In this document: piece by piece, positions 43,338 to 52,039 of the stretch
How positions within the stretch are numbered: position 1 is the first letter of the stretch
How the letters are laid out: every line of letters begins with the position of its first letter
Origin: Aquiflexum sp. TKW24L
GTDB taxonomy: Bacteria > Bacteroidota > Bacteroidia > Cytophagales > Cyclobacteriaceae
Reading direction: 5' to 3'
Length of the DNA stretch: 64,000 bases
Assembly: GCF_023502205.1 (NCBI RefSeq)
Contig: NZ_JAMFLG010000013.1
Location: 62,001 to 126,000 of the forward strand
Notes under the pieces: model-generated
What the model was told of the DNA's origin: nothing
The model's database searches: none
Seen by the model: the letters and a program-made list of their open reading frames with translations, nothing else
Made by a program: the position numbers and the translations under genes

Positions 43338-43793
43338 TCACTTTCCCTTCAATTCCTCATCAGGAATTGCCATGGTATGGTTGGCCAAAAGCTTATACTT
43401 TCCCTTTTCTTTGACATAGGTCCGCATAAAGTGGTAGGTAACCGGACTTTTTCCCCTATCCACCACTGTGTAGCCACTCACCACAGCGGTATTTCCCAAA
43501 ATCACCACCTTTTGGTCACGTGAAACCCTTCCTCTTGTATCGTTCGGCTGACCGGCTTGAATCCGCTTTGCCTTGGCCACGACCGCTTCTTTTCCATCAA
43601 TCAGACTCGCATGGTTGTGAACCCACACAAAATCAACTGCTAGCAGGTTGGACAAAAAATCAACATCAGATTCCAAAAGGGCTTTTTCCCATCCAAGGTC
43701 TAGGTCGATAAGTTTTTGATGATCTTGGGTTTGGGCAACTGATGATAATATTAAGAGGCAAAAGACAAAGGAGGTTAGGATAGTTCTTTTCAT
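43338..43793 (-). CDS. Secreted NTF2-like (SnoaL/DUF4440) protein
   Basis: A 151-residue protein with Sec signal MKRTILTSFVFCLLILSSVAQ. The mature part is a cone-shaped NTF2-like fold of DUF4440 type: HQKLIDLDLGWEKALLESDVDFLSNLLAVDFVWVHNH, then AVVSGYTVVDRG and YHFMRTYVKEKGKYKLLANH. Members bind small ligands or act as enzymes or carriers; no catalytic residues can be assigned. It lies 48 bp upstream of the aminopeptidase gene's stop region on the same strand, so co-transcription with it is possible. Confidence 0.75.
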   Translation of the reverse strand: MKRTILTSFVFCLLILSSVAQTQDHQKLIDLDLGWEKALLESDVDFLSNLLAVDFVWVHNHASLIDGKEAVVAKAKRIQAGQPNDTRGRVSRDQKVVILGNTAVVSGYTVVDRGKSPVTYHFMRTYVKEKGKYKLLANHTMAIPDEELKGK

Positions 43794-43841
43794 GGTTTGG
43801 AAATTGGCTATTTGGTTATTGGTCCCGATAGCTCGGGAGGG

Positions 43842-45242
43842 TTATTGGATTGCTTTTCCTCTGATATTTTCAACATCCATGATTTCTAGTGGTAAAGGTT
43901 CGCCCAATAGCATTGCGCCGGTATCTGTAATCACAAATCCATCTTCGACTCTGATTCCGCCAAAATCCCTGTATTGTGCAAGTTTTCCATAATCAATAAA
44001 ACTGCTGTGCAGATTTTCTGCATGCCATTGATCGATCAGTTTTGGGATAAAATAGATTCCGGGTTCGATCGTGACACAATAACCCTTTTCCAGTTCCTTG
44101 CCCAAGCGGAGAGACCTCAGGCCAAATTGACTGCTCTTTTTCAGTTCATCTGTATATCCCACATATTCCTCACCCAAGTCCTCCATATCGTGCACATCCA
44201 TACCCAACATATGTCCCAAACCACATTGGAAAAACAAGGCATGGGCTCCCATACTCACTGCTTCGTCCAAATCTCCCTTCATGATCCCAAGTTCTTTCAG
44301 CCCTTCCGCGAGTTTTTTACAGGCCAAAAGGTGAATTTCCTTGAACTTTACGCCCGGTTTTAAGGCAGCGACAGCGGCATGATAGGCATTCAGAACAATC
44401 TGATAGATTTCTCTTTGGCCATCAGAAAATCTTGATCCCACAGGAATGGTCCGCGTAATGTCGCCTGCATAATGTGAAGCTGATTCTGCACCGAAATCCC
44501 CCAAGAGCATTTTTCCCTTGGTCAAGGTATTGGAATAATTGTGGTTGTGAAGAATCTGTCCGTCAATGGTAATGATGGGAGGAAAAGACAAACTTCCCCC
44601 TGAGTAAATCGCTTCACCGGTCACCAAGCCCAGGAGTTCATATTCCTTCATTCCGGGTTTGGCAGCTGACATTAATTTTTGGTGCATTTTTACGCTGATG
44701 TTCACCGCTTTGGTCAACTCCCGGATTTCCTCATCAGACTTTATTGATCTCAGGGAGACCACCGATTTGATAAACTCCACTGAGACAAGGGAATGAATCT
44801 CTTTAAGGGATTTACCAAGCCATCCGGCAAGTTTTTGAAAATTTTCGGGGCGATAAGGAGGTAGGAAATGAATTCGCTGATTTCTGACAGATGTCAAAAA
44901 ACTACCTATCTCACTTTTTGATTTGGTGTAACTCATTCCAACTTCGCTTGCCAACTCTGACAAAGGTGGATGGGAACCTTGCCAAACCGTTTCTTCAACA
45001 GTCAAATTATCACCAAAGAGGATTTCAATATCCTGATTGATATCAATGACAGCAGTGAGACCCGGCATTTCCAATCCAAAAAAATAAAAGAAAGTACTGT
45101 CCTGTCTGAAAGGATACCAGTTGTCTTTGAAGTTGATACTGCTTTCTTCATTTCCCAAAAAAAGGAGGACTCCGGAGCCTATTTTTTTCTTTAACAGGTT
45201 TCTTCTTTCTTTATATGTTTCTTTCGAAAAGGTGGTTTGCAT
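43842..45242 (-). CDS. pepP: Xaa-Pro aminopeptidase (M24B, aminopeptidase P)
   Basis: A 466-residue cytoplasmic metallopeptidase that removes N-terminal residues followed by proline. The N-terminal creatinase-like domain (KKKIGSGVLLFLGNEESS) is followed by the pita-bread domain with all five metal ligands: D249 (GDFGAESA), D261 (AGDITRT), H344 (GLGHMLGM), E393 (TIEPGIYF) and E433 (IRVEDGFV). Length matches the bacterial enzyme. It is divergent from the serine dehydratase gene with a 313-bp spacer. Confidence 0.92.
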   Translation of the reverse strand: MQTTFSKETYKERRNLLKKKIGSGVLLFLGNEESSINFKDNWYPFRQDSTFFYFFGLEMPGLTAVIDINQDIEILFGDNLTVEETVWQGSHPPLSELASEVGMSYTKSKSEIGSFLTSVRNQRIHFLPPYRPENFQKLAGWLGKSLKEIHSLVSVEFIKSVVSLRSIKSDEEIRELTKAVNISVKMHQKLMSAAKPGMKEYELLGLVTGEAIYSGGSLSFPPIITIDGQILHNHNYSNTLTKGKMLLGDFGAESASHYAGDITRTIPVGSRFSDGQREIYQIVLNAYHAAVAALKPGVKFKEIHLLACKKLAEGLKELGIMKGDLDEAVSMGAHALFFQCGLGHMLGMDVHDMEDLGEEYVGYTDELKKSSQFGLRSLRLGKELEKGYCVTIEPGIYFIPKLIDQWHAENLHSSFIDYGKLAQYRDFGGIRVEDGFVITDTGAMLLGEPLPLEIMDVENIRGKAIQ

Positions 45243-45555
45243 ACTTATTTCTTTGACCCAAAATCAGTTCCCATCCAAGATAGAAATTACATTTTAGCAA
45301 TTCAAAAACCAATGATAAAATCCCTCCACCTACTCCATGAATGGTCAACAGACAATCTTTTCTTCAGATCAACGCCTTGGTTTGATCCACAAACCTGCAA
45401 TGTCAAAAAACCGCCACCCGACCGGATTAAAACCCAAAGGTTTTTCATTTCAAGGAATTTAATTTTACCAAATACAATAAATTGGTTAAAGAATTTGGGG
45501 AAAGACAATTTTCAAAGGTTTAAGTTTTATATTTAAGTAGAAAACAGAAAGTAAC
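45243..45555. other. 313-bp divergent spacer
   Basis: Between the leftward pepP and the rightward serine dehydratase gene. A/T-rich near 45520, where the promoter of the dehydratase should lie. The open frames here look like chance and no repeat or hairpin stands out. Confidence 0.4.
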
Positions 45556-47124
45556 ATGAACTATCCCAGCATATTTAATGATGTCATCGGCCCGGTGATG
45601 AGAGGTCCATCTAGTTCCCATTGTGCTGCTTCCCTCAGAATCGGGAGGATTTGCCATGACCTGATGGATGGCAGGATTTCAGAAATCCAGATTGATTTTG
45701 ACCCTAACGGTTCTTTGGCTACCACGCATAAAGAACAAGGTTCGGATATGGGCTTATTCGGAGGATTTTTGGGTTGGGAAGCCTATGACGAGCGGTTGGT
45801 CAATTCCGAAATACACATCGGTGCTGCAGGGATCAAAGTAAAAATAGACATCAAAGACATACAAGCGGAGCATCCAAATACCTATAAAATCACCTTGAGC
45901 AATCCTTGGGAGACCCATCAGGTCATTGCCATTTCTACTGGCGGAGGGATGATTGAAGTCATCGAAATTGATGGTGTGAAAGTTTCCTTGGCAGGTGATT
46001 GCTTCGTTACCATGTTCTATTCCAAAGACAAACAAAAGCTGAAAAGCTACCTCCAGCAATCCGACATCCTCGGAGAAGTAGAAATTCACACGGAAGAAGG
46101 GGATTTTTTAGCCTTAAAATCCCAAAGATTTTTGGATGAAACGCTGATTGAAGAAATAAACACCATTGAAGAAGTTTCTCAAGTCAAACAGATAAAGCCT
46201 GTTTTGCCTGTCCTAACCCGGAACAACCAAACAGTCCCTTTCATTACCTGTGATGAAATGTTGGCCTACAATCAGGACAAGAATTTGAGTTTATGGGAAT
46301 TGGCTGTGCGGTATGAAAGTATCCGAGGCAATATCACCTCCGTGGAAGTGCTTGCCAAAATGGAGCAAATCCGGATCATTCTCAAAAATGCAGTAGAAAC
46401 CGGACTCAAAGGAACTTCCTTTGAGGATAGAATCTTGGGTCCCCAATCGGTAAAATTCAAATCCATGATGGAAGACAGAAAACTGATCAGCGGGGATGTT
46501 TTGAACCGGATTATCATGTATGTGTCCGCTATCATGGAGGTCAAGAGCTCCATGGGAGTAATCGTGGCCGCCCCTACCGCAGGATCATGTGGGGCTATGC
46601 CAGGAGCGGTATTGGGCGTGTCAGATTCATTGGGACTTTCTGATGAGGAGACAGTCAAAGCCTTGATGATCGCAGGTCTGATCGGGGTTTTTATAGCGGC
46701 ACATTCCACCTTTGCGGCGGAAGTGGGAGGCTGTCAGGCCGAATGTGGTTCCGGTGCGACGATGGCAGCTGCTGCGATTGTCCATTTGGCCGGAGGCAAT
46801 ATCAATCAAAGCATTTCTGCTGCTTCGATGGCTTTACAGAGTTCTTTGGGTATGATTTGTGACCCGATTGGGAACAGGGTAGAAGCTCCCTGCCTCAACA
46901 GAAATGTGATGGCGGCCTCCAATGCGCTTTCATGTGCAAATATGGCCTTGGCAGATTATGACCATTTAATCCCTTTGGATGAAGTCATTGAGACCATGTA
47001 TGAAGTGGGAAAAAGTATCCCAAACACCCTGAGATGTACCAATCTCGGAGGATTGTCCATTACCAAGACAGCCAAGGAAATCGAGGCGAGATTGACGCAG
47101 AAGTATTTTTATAAGAATTGTTGA
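45556..47124 (+). CDS. sdaA: L-serine ammonia-lyase, iron-sulfur dependent, single chain
   Basis: A 522-residue fused enzyme converting L-serine to pyruvate and ammonia. The beta-type N-terminal domain carries GPVMRGPSSSHCAASLRIGR, the serine-binding SSSHCA motif. The alpha-type C-terminal domain has APTAGSCGAMPGA with C345 and the GGCQAECGSG segment with C393 and C397, the [4Fe-4S] cluster cysteines. Length is close to fused SdaA-type proteins. Cytoplasmic, single gene, convergent with the truncated DUF1016 gene. Confidence 0.92.
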   Translation: MNYPSIFNDVIGPVMRGPSSSHCAASLRIGRICHDLMDGRISEIQIDFDPNGSLATTHKEQGSDMGLFGGFLGWEAYDERLVNSEIHIGAAGIKVKIDIKDIQAEHPNTYKITLSNPWETHQVIAISTGGGMIEVIEIDGVKVSLAGDCFVTMFYSKDKQKLKSYLQQSDILGEVEIHTEEGDFLALKSQRFLDETLIEEINTIEEVSQVKQIKPVLPVLTRNNQTVPFITCDEMLAYNQDKNLSLWELAVRYESIRGNITSVEVLAKMEQIRIILKNAVETGLKGTSFEDRILGPQSVKFKSMMEDRKLISGDVLNRIIMYVSAIMEVKSSMGVIVAAPTAGSCGAMPGAVLGVSDSLGLSDEETVKALMIAGLIGVFIAAHSTFAAEVGGCQAECGSGATMAAAAIVHLAGGNINQSISAASMALQSSLGMICDPIGNRVEAPCLNRNVMAASNALSCANMALADYDHLIPLDEVIETMYEVGKSIPNTLRCTNLGGLSITKTAKEIEARLTQKYFYKNC

Positions 47125-47192
47125 GGTGAAAGATATATTAAGAGGCTATCTCCTCTAAGACAGATTTCCATATTATAAATCCTTTTTTGTTA

Positions 47193-47603
47193 TCAGAATA
47201 ATCGTGGATAATTACTTTCTATTTGTGCAACCGCTTGTTGCACAAAATCAGAAATGATGCTTTGAACCTTTGACTGAGCATGTTCAAGAGATCTTAATTT
47301 ATCAGATGCCTCATTCAGCTTTTCAATCACCGGAATTGAATATTCCAGTGCAAATTTTCGCATATATTTAAGGTTTCTGACAGAAAAACCTTTTTGCAGT
47401 GGAAGTTCTTTTTTCAAATCACTACTCAGCAGATCGATCACTTTTGCTCCCCAACCTTTATTGGATTGATGTACTAATATTAACTGTCCGAGCTTCCAAT
47501 AAAGAAAGAGCATCTCCTTATTAGCAGCAATGGCCGTGCGGACTTGAGCAGTACTGATTTGCTCTTTTACCAAGGAAAGAAATGCTTTATATTCTTTATC
47601 CAT
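47193..47603 (-). pseudogene. Truncated DUF1016 (YhcG) gene, N-terminal domain only
   Basis: 136 residues covering only the N-terminal helical domain (FLSLVKEQISTAQVRTAIAANKEMLFLYWKLGQ, GWGAKVIDLLSSDLKKELP, GFSVRNLKYMRKF), against about 350 for the family. The nuclease domain is absent and the stop is 68 bp from the converging sdaA stop, leaving no room for it. The start abuts a decayed RhuM gene (its stop at 47607). Probably a remnant, though a short N-terminal-only protein might still be made and could interact with the full-length copy at 42036. Confidence 0.75.
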
Positions 47604-47606
47604 CAG

Positions 47607-47881
47607 TTAATACCGGTTTTTGTGATCAAAGTTTCTTAAGATATCTTTTTGTACGATTTTGAAAAACTCGATGGTTCTTTCATTCTAATTCCGACATCCT
47701 GAATTTTCATCCATATCACCTTCTTTATAAACATATTGAAAATGCTCTGTATAGCAGTTAAGGCTTTCCCAAACAACAATGCTGTTAGTGCTTATTTAAG
47801 CCAAACGGTTTCTTCCTCCAAGCGACCATTTATTTTGATATTGCCGTCCGGGTTTTGGTATATCAGGATATCGCTGATCAT
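47607..47881 (-). pseudogene. Frameshifted, internally deleted RhuM-family remnant
   Basis: Reads as pieces of a virulence RhuM/Bro-N-type protein. Frame one, 47881 to 47792: MISDILIYQNPDGNIKI then GRLEEETVWLK and a stop, the usual RhuM start. A second frame gives EHFQYVYKEGDMDENSGCRN (from 47747), matching the RhuM HI-x(2)-IYKEGELDENS segment, then a stop, then RTIEFFKIVQKDIL, matching the C-terminal FFKTVQNKL segment. A third frame holds LLFGKALTAIQ between the first two. Several frameshifts, stops and a large deletion (about 90 of 330 residues remain) make it a clear pseudogene. Such genes often accompany DUF1016 in accessory islands. Confidence 0.65.
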
Positions 47882-47931
47882 CTTTTCTTTAGAATGGAAG
47901 TAAATCTCCAACTGATTTTCCAATCGAATAT

Positions 47932-48339
47932 TTATAATGGTATTCTCAGTGTCAATGCCGGAATCTCTCTTGGTTGTCCAGGAAGGAAAATCGGTTGATA
48001 AACTGTCTGATTTTGTAGAGATAGTTGTGCTGCCATCCTGGCATTTGAGCCTGAACTTAGAAATAATGGTACGCTTGTCATTATTGATAATAATCCTGTA
48101 ACCAAAAAGAATGATTTCAGTCTCTCATTGCTTGATCCATCAGAATCGTCAAATTTTCTTGGAATTATTAAAGAAGTAACTACGAAAGTTGTACCACCTC
48201 CTACTAAAATCAAACCTGCCTTATATTGCTGATTGCTTAATTCCAATAGTTCTTGGGGTGTTGTCAGCACGGAATTAGATTGGGCAGGAGAATAAAAAGA
48301 TATTCCCAATAAAATTACTGCCAGAAAATATCTTTTCAT
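47932..48339 (-). CDS. Tandem paralogous membrane protein, second copy
   Basis: A 135-residue protein with Sec signal MKRYFLAVILLGISFYSPAQ and two further hydrophobic segments (AGLILVGGGTTFVVTSLII, FFLVTGLLSIMTSVPLFL). After them comes SGSNARMAAQLSLQNQTVY, closely resembling SASKARKAAQLSLGSQTVR of the next gene, and both end in PALT-x-x-I. The gene begins on the same base where the upstream gene ends (48339), so the pair is an operon from tandem duplication. Function unknown; no family recognised. Confidence 0.62.
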   Translation of the reverse strand: MKRYFLAVILLGISFYSPAQSNSVLTTPQELLELSNQQYKAGLILVGGGTTFVVTSLIIPRKFDDSDGSSNERLKSFFLVTGLLSIMTSVPLFLSSGSNARMAAQLSLQNQTVYQPIFLPGQPREIPALTLRIPL

Positions 48340-48755
48340 CAGTTCGAAGAATTAAGGTTAATAGTAAAGGTAAGTGCAGGATATACTTTTTGTGTTTGCG
48401 GAAGGGTGAGACCACGGACAGTTTGGGAACCCAAACTCAATTGGGCAGCTTTTCTCGCTTTTGAGGCGGAGCTTATAATAATTGGAACTCCAATAAGAGT
48501 AATTGGAATCCCAACAAATATTAGATAGGGTCCAATTCCGTCACCTGAATCAGAAGAATTGATACTAATACCTGTTGCAATAATCCCCACCGCCATCATA
48601 CCTGATCCAACTAGCAAAAATGTAATTCCGGTCTTTTTTTGCTTTTCACTTTGTTTTAAGTATTCTTTTATCAAAAACTCCCTGCCATTATCTTGAGCCT
48701 GAAGATTTAAGGATAACATGAAGATGAGAGAAAAAATGAAAGTTACTTTGATCAT
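48339..48755 (-). CDS. Tandem paralogous membrane protein, first copy
   Basis: A 138-residue protein with signal MIKVTFIFSLIFMLSLNLQAQ, hydrophobic segments GITFLLVGSGMMAVGIIATGI and YLIFVGIPITLIGVPIII, and the shared motif S-x-A-R-x-AAQLSL-x-x-QTV. It is the upstream partner of the 47932 gene and shares one base with it. The two are about 30 per cent alike by eye, most strongly around this motif. Probably small envelope or inner-membrane proteins; function unknown. Confidence 0.62.
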   Translation of the reverse strand: MIKVTFIFSLIFMLSLNLQAQDNGREFLIKEYLKQSEKQKKTGITFLLVGSGMMAVGIIATGISINSSDSGDGIGPYLIFVGIPITLIGVPIIISSASKARKAAQLSLGSQTVRGLTLPQTQKVYPALTFTINLNSSN

Positions 48756-48975
48756 AATCTATATGTTAATAACAATATCTGATTCCTTATTTTTAAGGTA
48801 ATTTAAATGAATTACAATTGACTTACTATTTTTATAGAAAGTTTTTTTGCGCTCAAGCCTCAATACGTTGATTAAAAAATGGAATTAGAGCTTCAGTTAA
48901 TAAAAAACAGGTAATTCCAATCAAGAAATAGTTTTGAAAAAACAAGGATAGACTGACGCATTTTTATAATTGATG

Positions 48976-51699
48976 TTAATTTCCCCCCAACTGGTGGATT
49001 GTATTCTGAATCAATCCTTCCAAGTCTTTACCATCGTCATCCTTGATCCGATATTGAATCTCCATTCCCCAAGTGGGCTTGATCTTGGGTATGATAAGCT
49101 TGATGGATTTTTTATCTTTTCCCAATTCTGCTTTTGTGACTGACAATGTTTGTTCATTGTAGTGTTTTGATCCATATTTTCTGGACCGCAACAGATCCCA
49201 GGTTTTCACCGTGTAGTGGGCGGTATCGGCGACACTTCGGATATCCAATTCATCTGTAAAGCTTAGCTCAATCCCTTTGGTAGTAGCTTTGATTCCAACA
49301 GGAATTACCAATGGCTGATCTACTTTTCTGATGCGGTAAAGCCCTCCCAACTGCGGTTGGGTGGAACCCCATGCCGACAAGCCACAGAGGTACAGTTGCT
49401 CATCGCCCGGATTGAATCGCCCACGCATTACTCCCGTAGAAAACCTCGGTATCGGCAGTTCATAGATACCTCCCTGAACTTGCTCTCCCAATGTTTCATA
49501 GGGGACGACAAAGACTTTTCCATAGCCATAGGAGAAGTTGAGCAGCTTCCCGTTCAGTGCTCCCCACTTTTTGCTATTTACCCACAAAAGCTCGGACGGT
49601 GATTGGTCCCTTTCTCTGTCTACCCAGACCAATGGCAATTCCATTCCGTTTTCAGTGCTGTCAGCAGGTGGATTAAAGCCAAACATATTTCCATAAAACC
49701 CACCTTTTTTCACCCAATTGATCCGGTTCATGGGATTCCAATGGCCTTCCTGGTCAGTCACTATGAAGCTGCCGTCAGGATTGAGACAAACTCCGTTTGC
49801 CGCCCTAAAACCGGTAGCAATGATCTCGGTCCGGAGTCCGTCTGCACTTACTTTGATCAAAGTTCCGTGCTGAGGCACCAAGGCTTCCCTGGCATGCCGG
49901 GCACTTTTTGCATAATAAAGGTTCCCTACTTTATCCGCCTGAAGTCCCATGGCAAATTCATGGAAATGGTCCGTGACCATATGGTCATTGTTGAAACTTT
50001 CATAAAAGTCGGTTTCCCTGTCTCCGTTGAAATCATGCAGACGGACAATCTGATCCCTGCAGGTAATGAAAATTTCCTCGTTGATTACTTTTATCCCCAA
50101 AGGCTGAAACATGCCTGAAGCGATCCGCTGCCAGGTAAGTTTTCCGGAATTTTTGGTAAAACCCTCTACTAGCCAAACATCTCCGTCGGTAGAACAAATC
50201 ACCCCTTTGTTAGAGTCTTTGAAAAAGTCCAGTCCGCTCAACCTGAATTGATTCTTCCATAGACTGTCAAAAGGCGGATTCATAATGTCCACTTGAAAGG
50301 GACCTTCCTGCTCTCCTTGGAGGATTTCTGTGGTCAATTTTTGGGGATAACGGGCAGAACCTCCTTTGATCAGTGGATTTAAGTCCTCCGGTGGGGCCGA
50401 AGTTTTTGAATACTGCTGAAGTCCTTTCATCCCGGATTTGCCGATCAGGATTTTAACCTTCACGGATTGTGAAGGAGCTAGTTCCATGACAGTAAAGCCC
50501 CCTTGACTCTTCAAAACAGCACCTTCACCCACAAGTGCAACAGATGTCCCGCTAGGGGCAATTCTCATTTTCAAAGGTTTTTCAGATGGGGAAATATTTA
50601 AAGTCCGGGTGAAAACAGGTTGGTCCTCCAATGTTTCCAATCCAAATGTTTCCAAAACTTTTGCTTCGCCAACGGTGTAAGAGACAATCACCCGATCTTG
50701 ATACTGATAAAGCCCTTTGTAATGCGTCCACTCCCGTGGCAATGGTCCAAACTTCCTTTTGTCTCTCGCTGTAAATCTTGGGTCGTCAAAAGTTCCTGTA
50801 TTTGGATTAGCCCAACCGGGAGAAACGGGGTTTTCAAAATGCAGGTCGCCTACCGTTCGCGGTGAGATATTGTGACTTCCATTAAGTAGAATCGCCTGCC
50901 AATCTATGAAACCTTCTCCAGTCCAAGCCCCGGCAACCCGCATCAGGTCATGGTCAAACATCATCCAGGCATTGCCGGCTGCCACTCCACCTTTTCCCTG
51001 ATCCAATCTTATGGCAATTCCTTTATAGGCAAAATTGGCTTTGACAAGGTTTTCATCCGGAAGAGGTGATGGACCTGAGGACCGTTCTCTTTCCGGGGCA
51101 TTCCGTCCGACCAATTCATAGGTATTGATCAAAAAATTCCCATAGTCCATTTCTGCCCAAGGCTTGAATTCTTTAGGCGCAGGACCTGTGTTGGTCCCGG
51201 TTGGCAAACTGGCTAAAAATGCTGAATCGATTTCGAAGAATTGATCGGGGTTTTCTTTTTGCAAAAAAGTTTCTCTCAGGTAATTGATGATATCATACTT
51301 TTCTACCGGAGTCAAATTGACTTGGGGAGGCATGGACCCATATCCTCGGGTAAGGGTCTGATATATCGAATAGGGATCTTTCCCCACTTTGAAGGTATCT
51401 TCCCAAAATTTGAATGCCGTAGGAATCGATCCTACCTGTTCCGGATTTCCATGGCAATTGAAACAGGTATTATTGTAAATATGCTCCCCGGTTCTTATGG
51501 ATTCGTCATGCCTGTCACCCAATGCGGTTAGGAGCCCCTTATGGTCAATGTCCTTTTCAAAGTCGGGAAGATCGGATTCCAAAAGAACAAATCCCTGATT
51601 CACATTAGATTCAGTATTTTGATCCTCTTTTCCCTGTTTGCAACCAACAACGCATAGAGAAAGGATCAAGAATTGAAGGAAAATTTTGGGTCTATTCAT
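48976..51699 (-). CDS. Cytochrome c / DUF6797-like propeller lipoprotein
   Basis: A 907-residue lipoprotein (lipobox VVGC, C20). A c-type haem domain is at the N-terminus (CFNCH at 79-83, candidate axial methionine in YGSMPPQV), unlike the other haem proteins in this window where it is at the C-terminus. Residues about 170-480 resemble DUF6797 (NAPERERSSGPSPLPDENL, GNAWMMFDHDLMRVAGAWTG). The C-terminal half is a beta-propeller (GIKVINEEIFITCRDQIVRL, GLQADKVGNLYYAKSARH, FNPPADS) and ends in a fibronectin-like domain. Probable oxidoreductase of a sugar or alcohol with haem electron outlet, anchored in the envelope. Substrate unknown. Confidence 0.78.
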   Translation of the reverse strand: MNRPKIFLQFLILSLCVVGCKQGKEDQNTESNVNQGFVLLESDLPDFEKDIDHKGLLTALGDRHDESIRTGEHIYNNTCFNCHGNPEQVGSIPTAFKFWEDTFKVGKDPYSIYQTLTRGYGSMPPQVNLTPVEKYDIINYLRETFLQKENPDQFFEIDSAFLASLPTGTNTGPAPKEFKPWAEMDYGNFLINTYELVGRNAPERERSSGPSPLPDENLVKANFAYKGIAIRLDQGKGGVAAGNAWMMFDHDLMRVAGAWTGEGFIDWQAILLNGSHNISPRTVGDLHFENPVSPGWANPNTGTFDDPRFTARDKRKFGPLPREWTHYKGLYQYQDRVIVSYTVGEAKVLETFGLETLEDQPVFTRTLNISPSEKPLKMRIAPSGTSVALVGEGAVLKSQGGFTVMELAPSQSVKVKILIGKSGMKGLQQYSKTSAPPEDLNPLIKGGSARYPQKLTTEILQGEQEGPFQVDIMNPPFDSLWKNQFRLSGLDFFKDSNKGVICSTDGDVWLVEGFTKNSGKLTWQRIASGMFQPLGIKVINEEIFITCRDQIVRLHDFNGDRETDFYESFNNDHMVTDHFHEFAMGLQADKVGNLYYAKSARHAREALVPQHGTLIKVSADGLRTEIIATGFRAANGVCLNPDGSFIVTDQEGHWNPMNRINWVKKGGFYGNMFGFNPPADSTENGMELPLVWVDRERDQSPSELLWVNSKKWGALNGKLLNFSYGYGKVFVVPYETLGEQVQGGIYELPIPRFSTGVMRGRFNPGDEQLYLCGLSAWGSTQPQLGGLYRIRKVDQPLVIPVGIKATTKGIELSFTDELDIRSVADTAHYTVKTWDLLRSRKYGSKHYNEQTLSVTKAELGKDKKSIKLIIPKIKPTWGMEIQYRIKDDDGKDLEGLIQNTIHQLGGN

Positions 51700-52039
51700 T
51701 TTGTGCCGCTGATAATATTCTATATCAAAACCAAATGGAAAAGTATTGAAGTTGGATTATTAAATGGTTTTTGGGTTAATGGGTTATTTGGTTAATTGAT
51801 TTTAGAGCCAACCTTTTTGCGAGTAAATCCCCTATTCTTTGGTTTAAGGCTTAACTGGTTATTTGGTTAACTGAATTCCGGAGCATACCATTTTTTGAAT
51901 TTGGATAGTTCCTCTAAATCGTAGTAGTTTGCTTCTGACTTCTTGCCTTTTACTCTAATTCCACACTAAGAAACTTGGTACTTGGTACATCGTACTTGGT
52001 TCCTTTTCCTCTTACCTTTCACTTCTCACCTAACATCCA
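51700..52039. other. 340-bp low-complexity spacer
   Basis: No gene. It holds GGTTATTTGGTTAA twice (about 51783 and 51857) and a CTTGGTACTTGGTACATCG string around 51975. Similar strings occur in other spacers here. Should include the promoter for the leftward 48976 gene. Confidence 0.55.

Noticed and set aside
45237-45536. 99-codon frame between pepP and sdaA
   Set aside because: No family-like motif or hydrophobic pattern, and it lies in the divergent promoter region; treated as chance.
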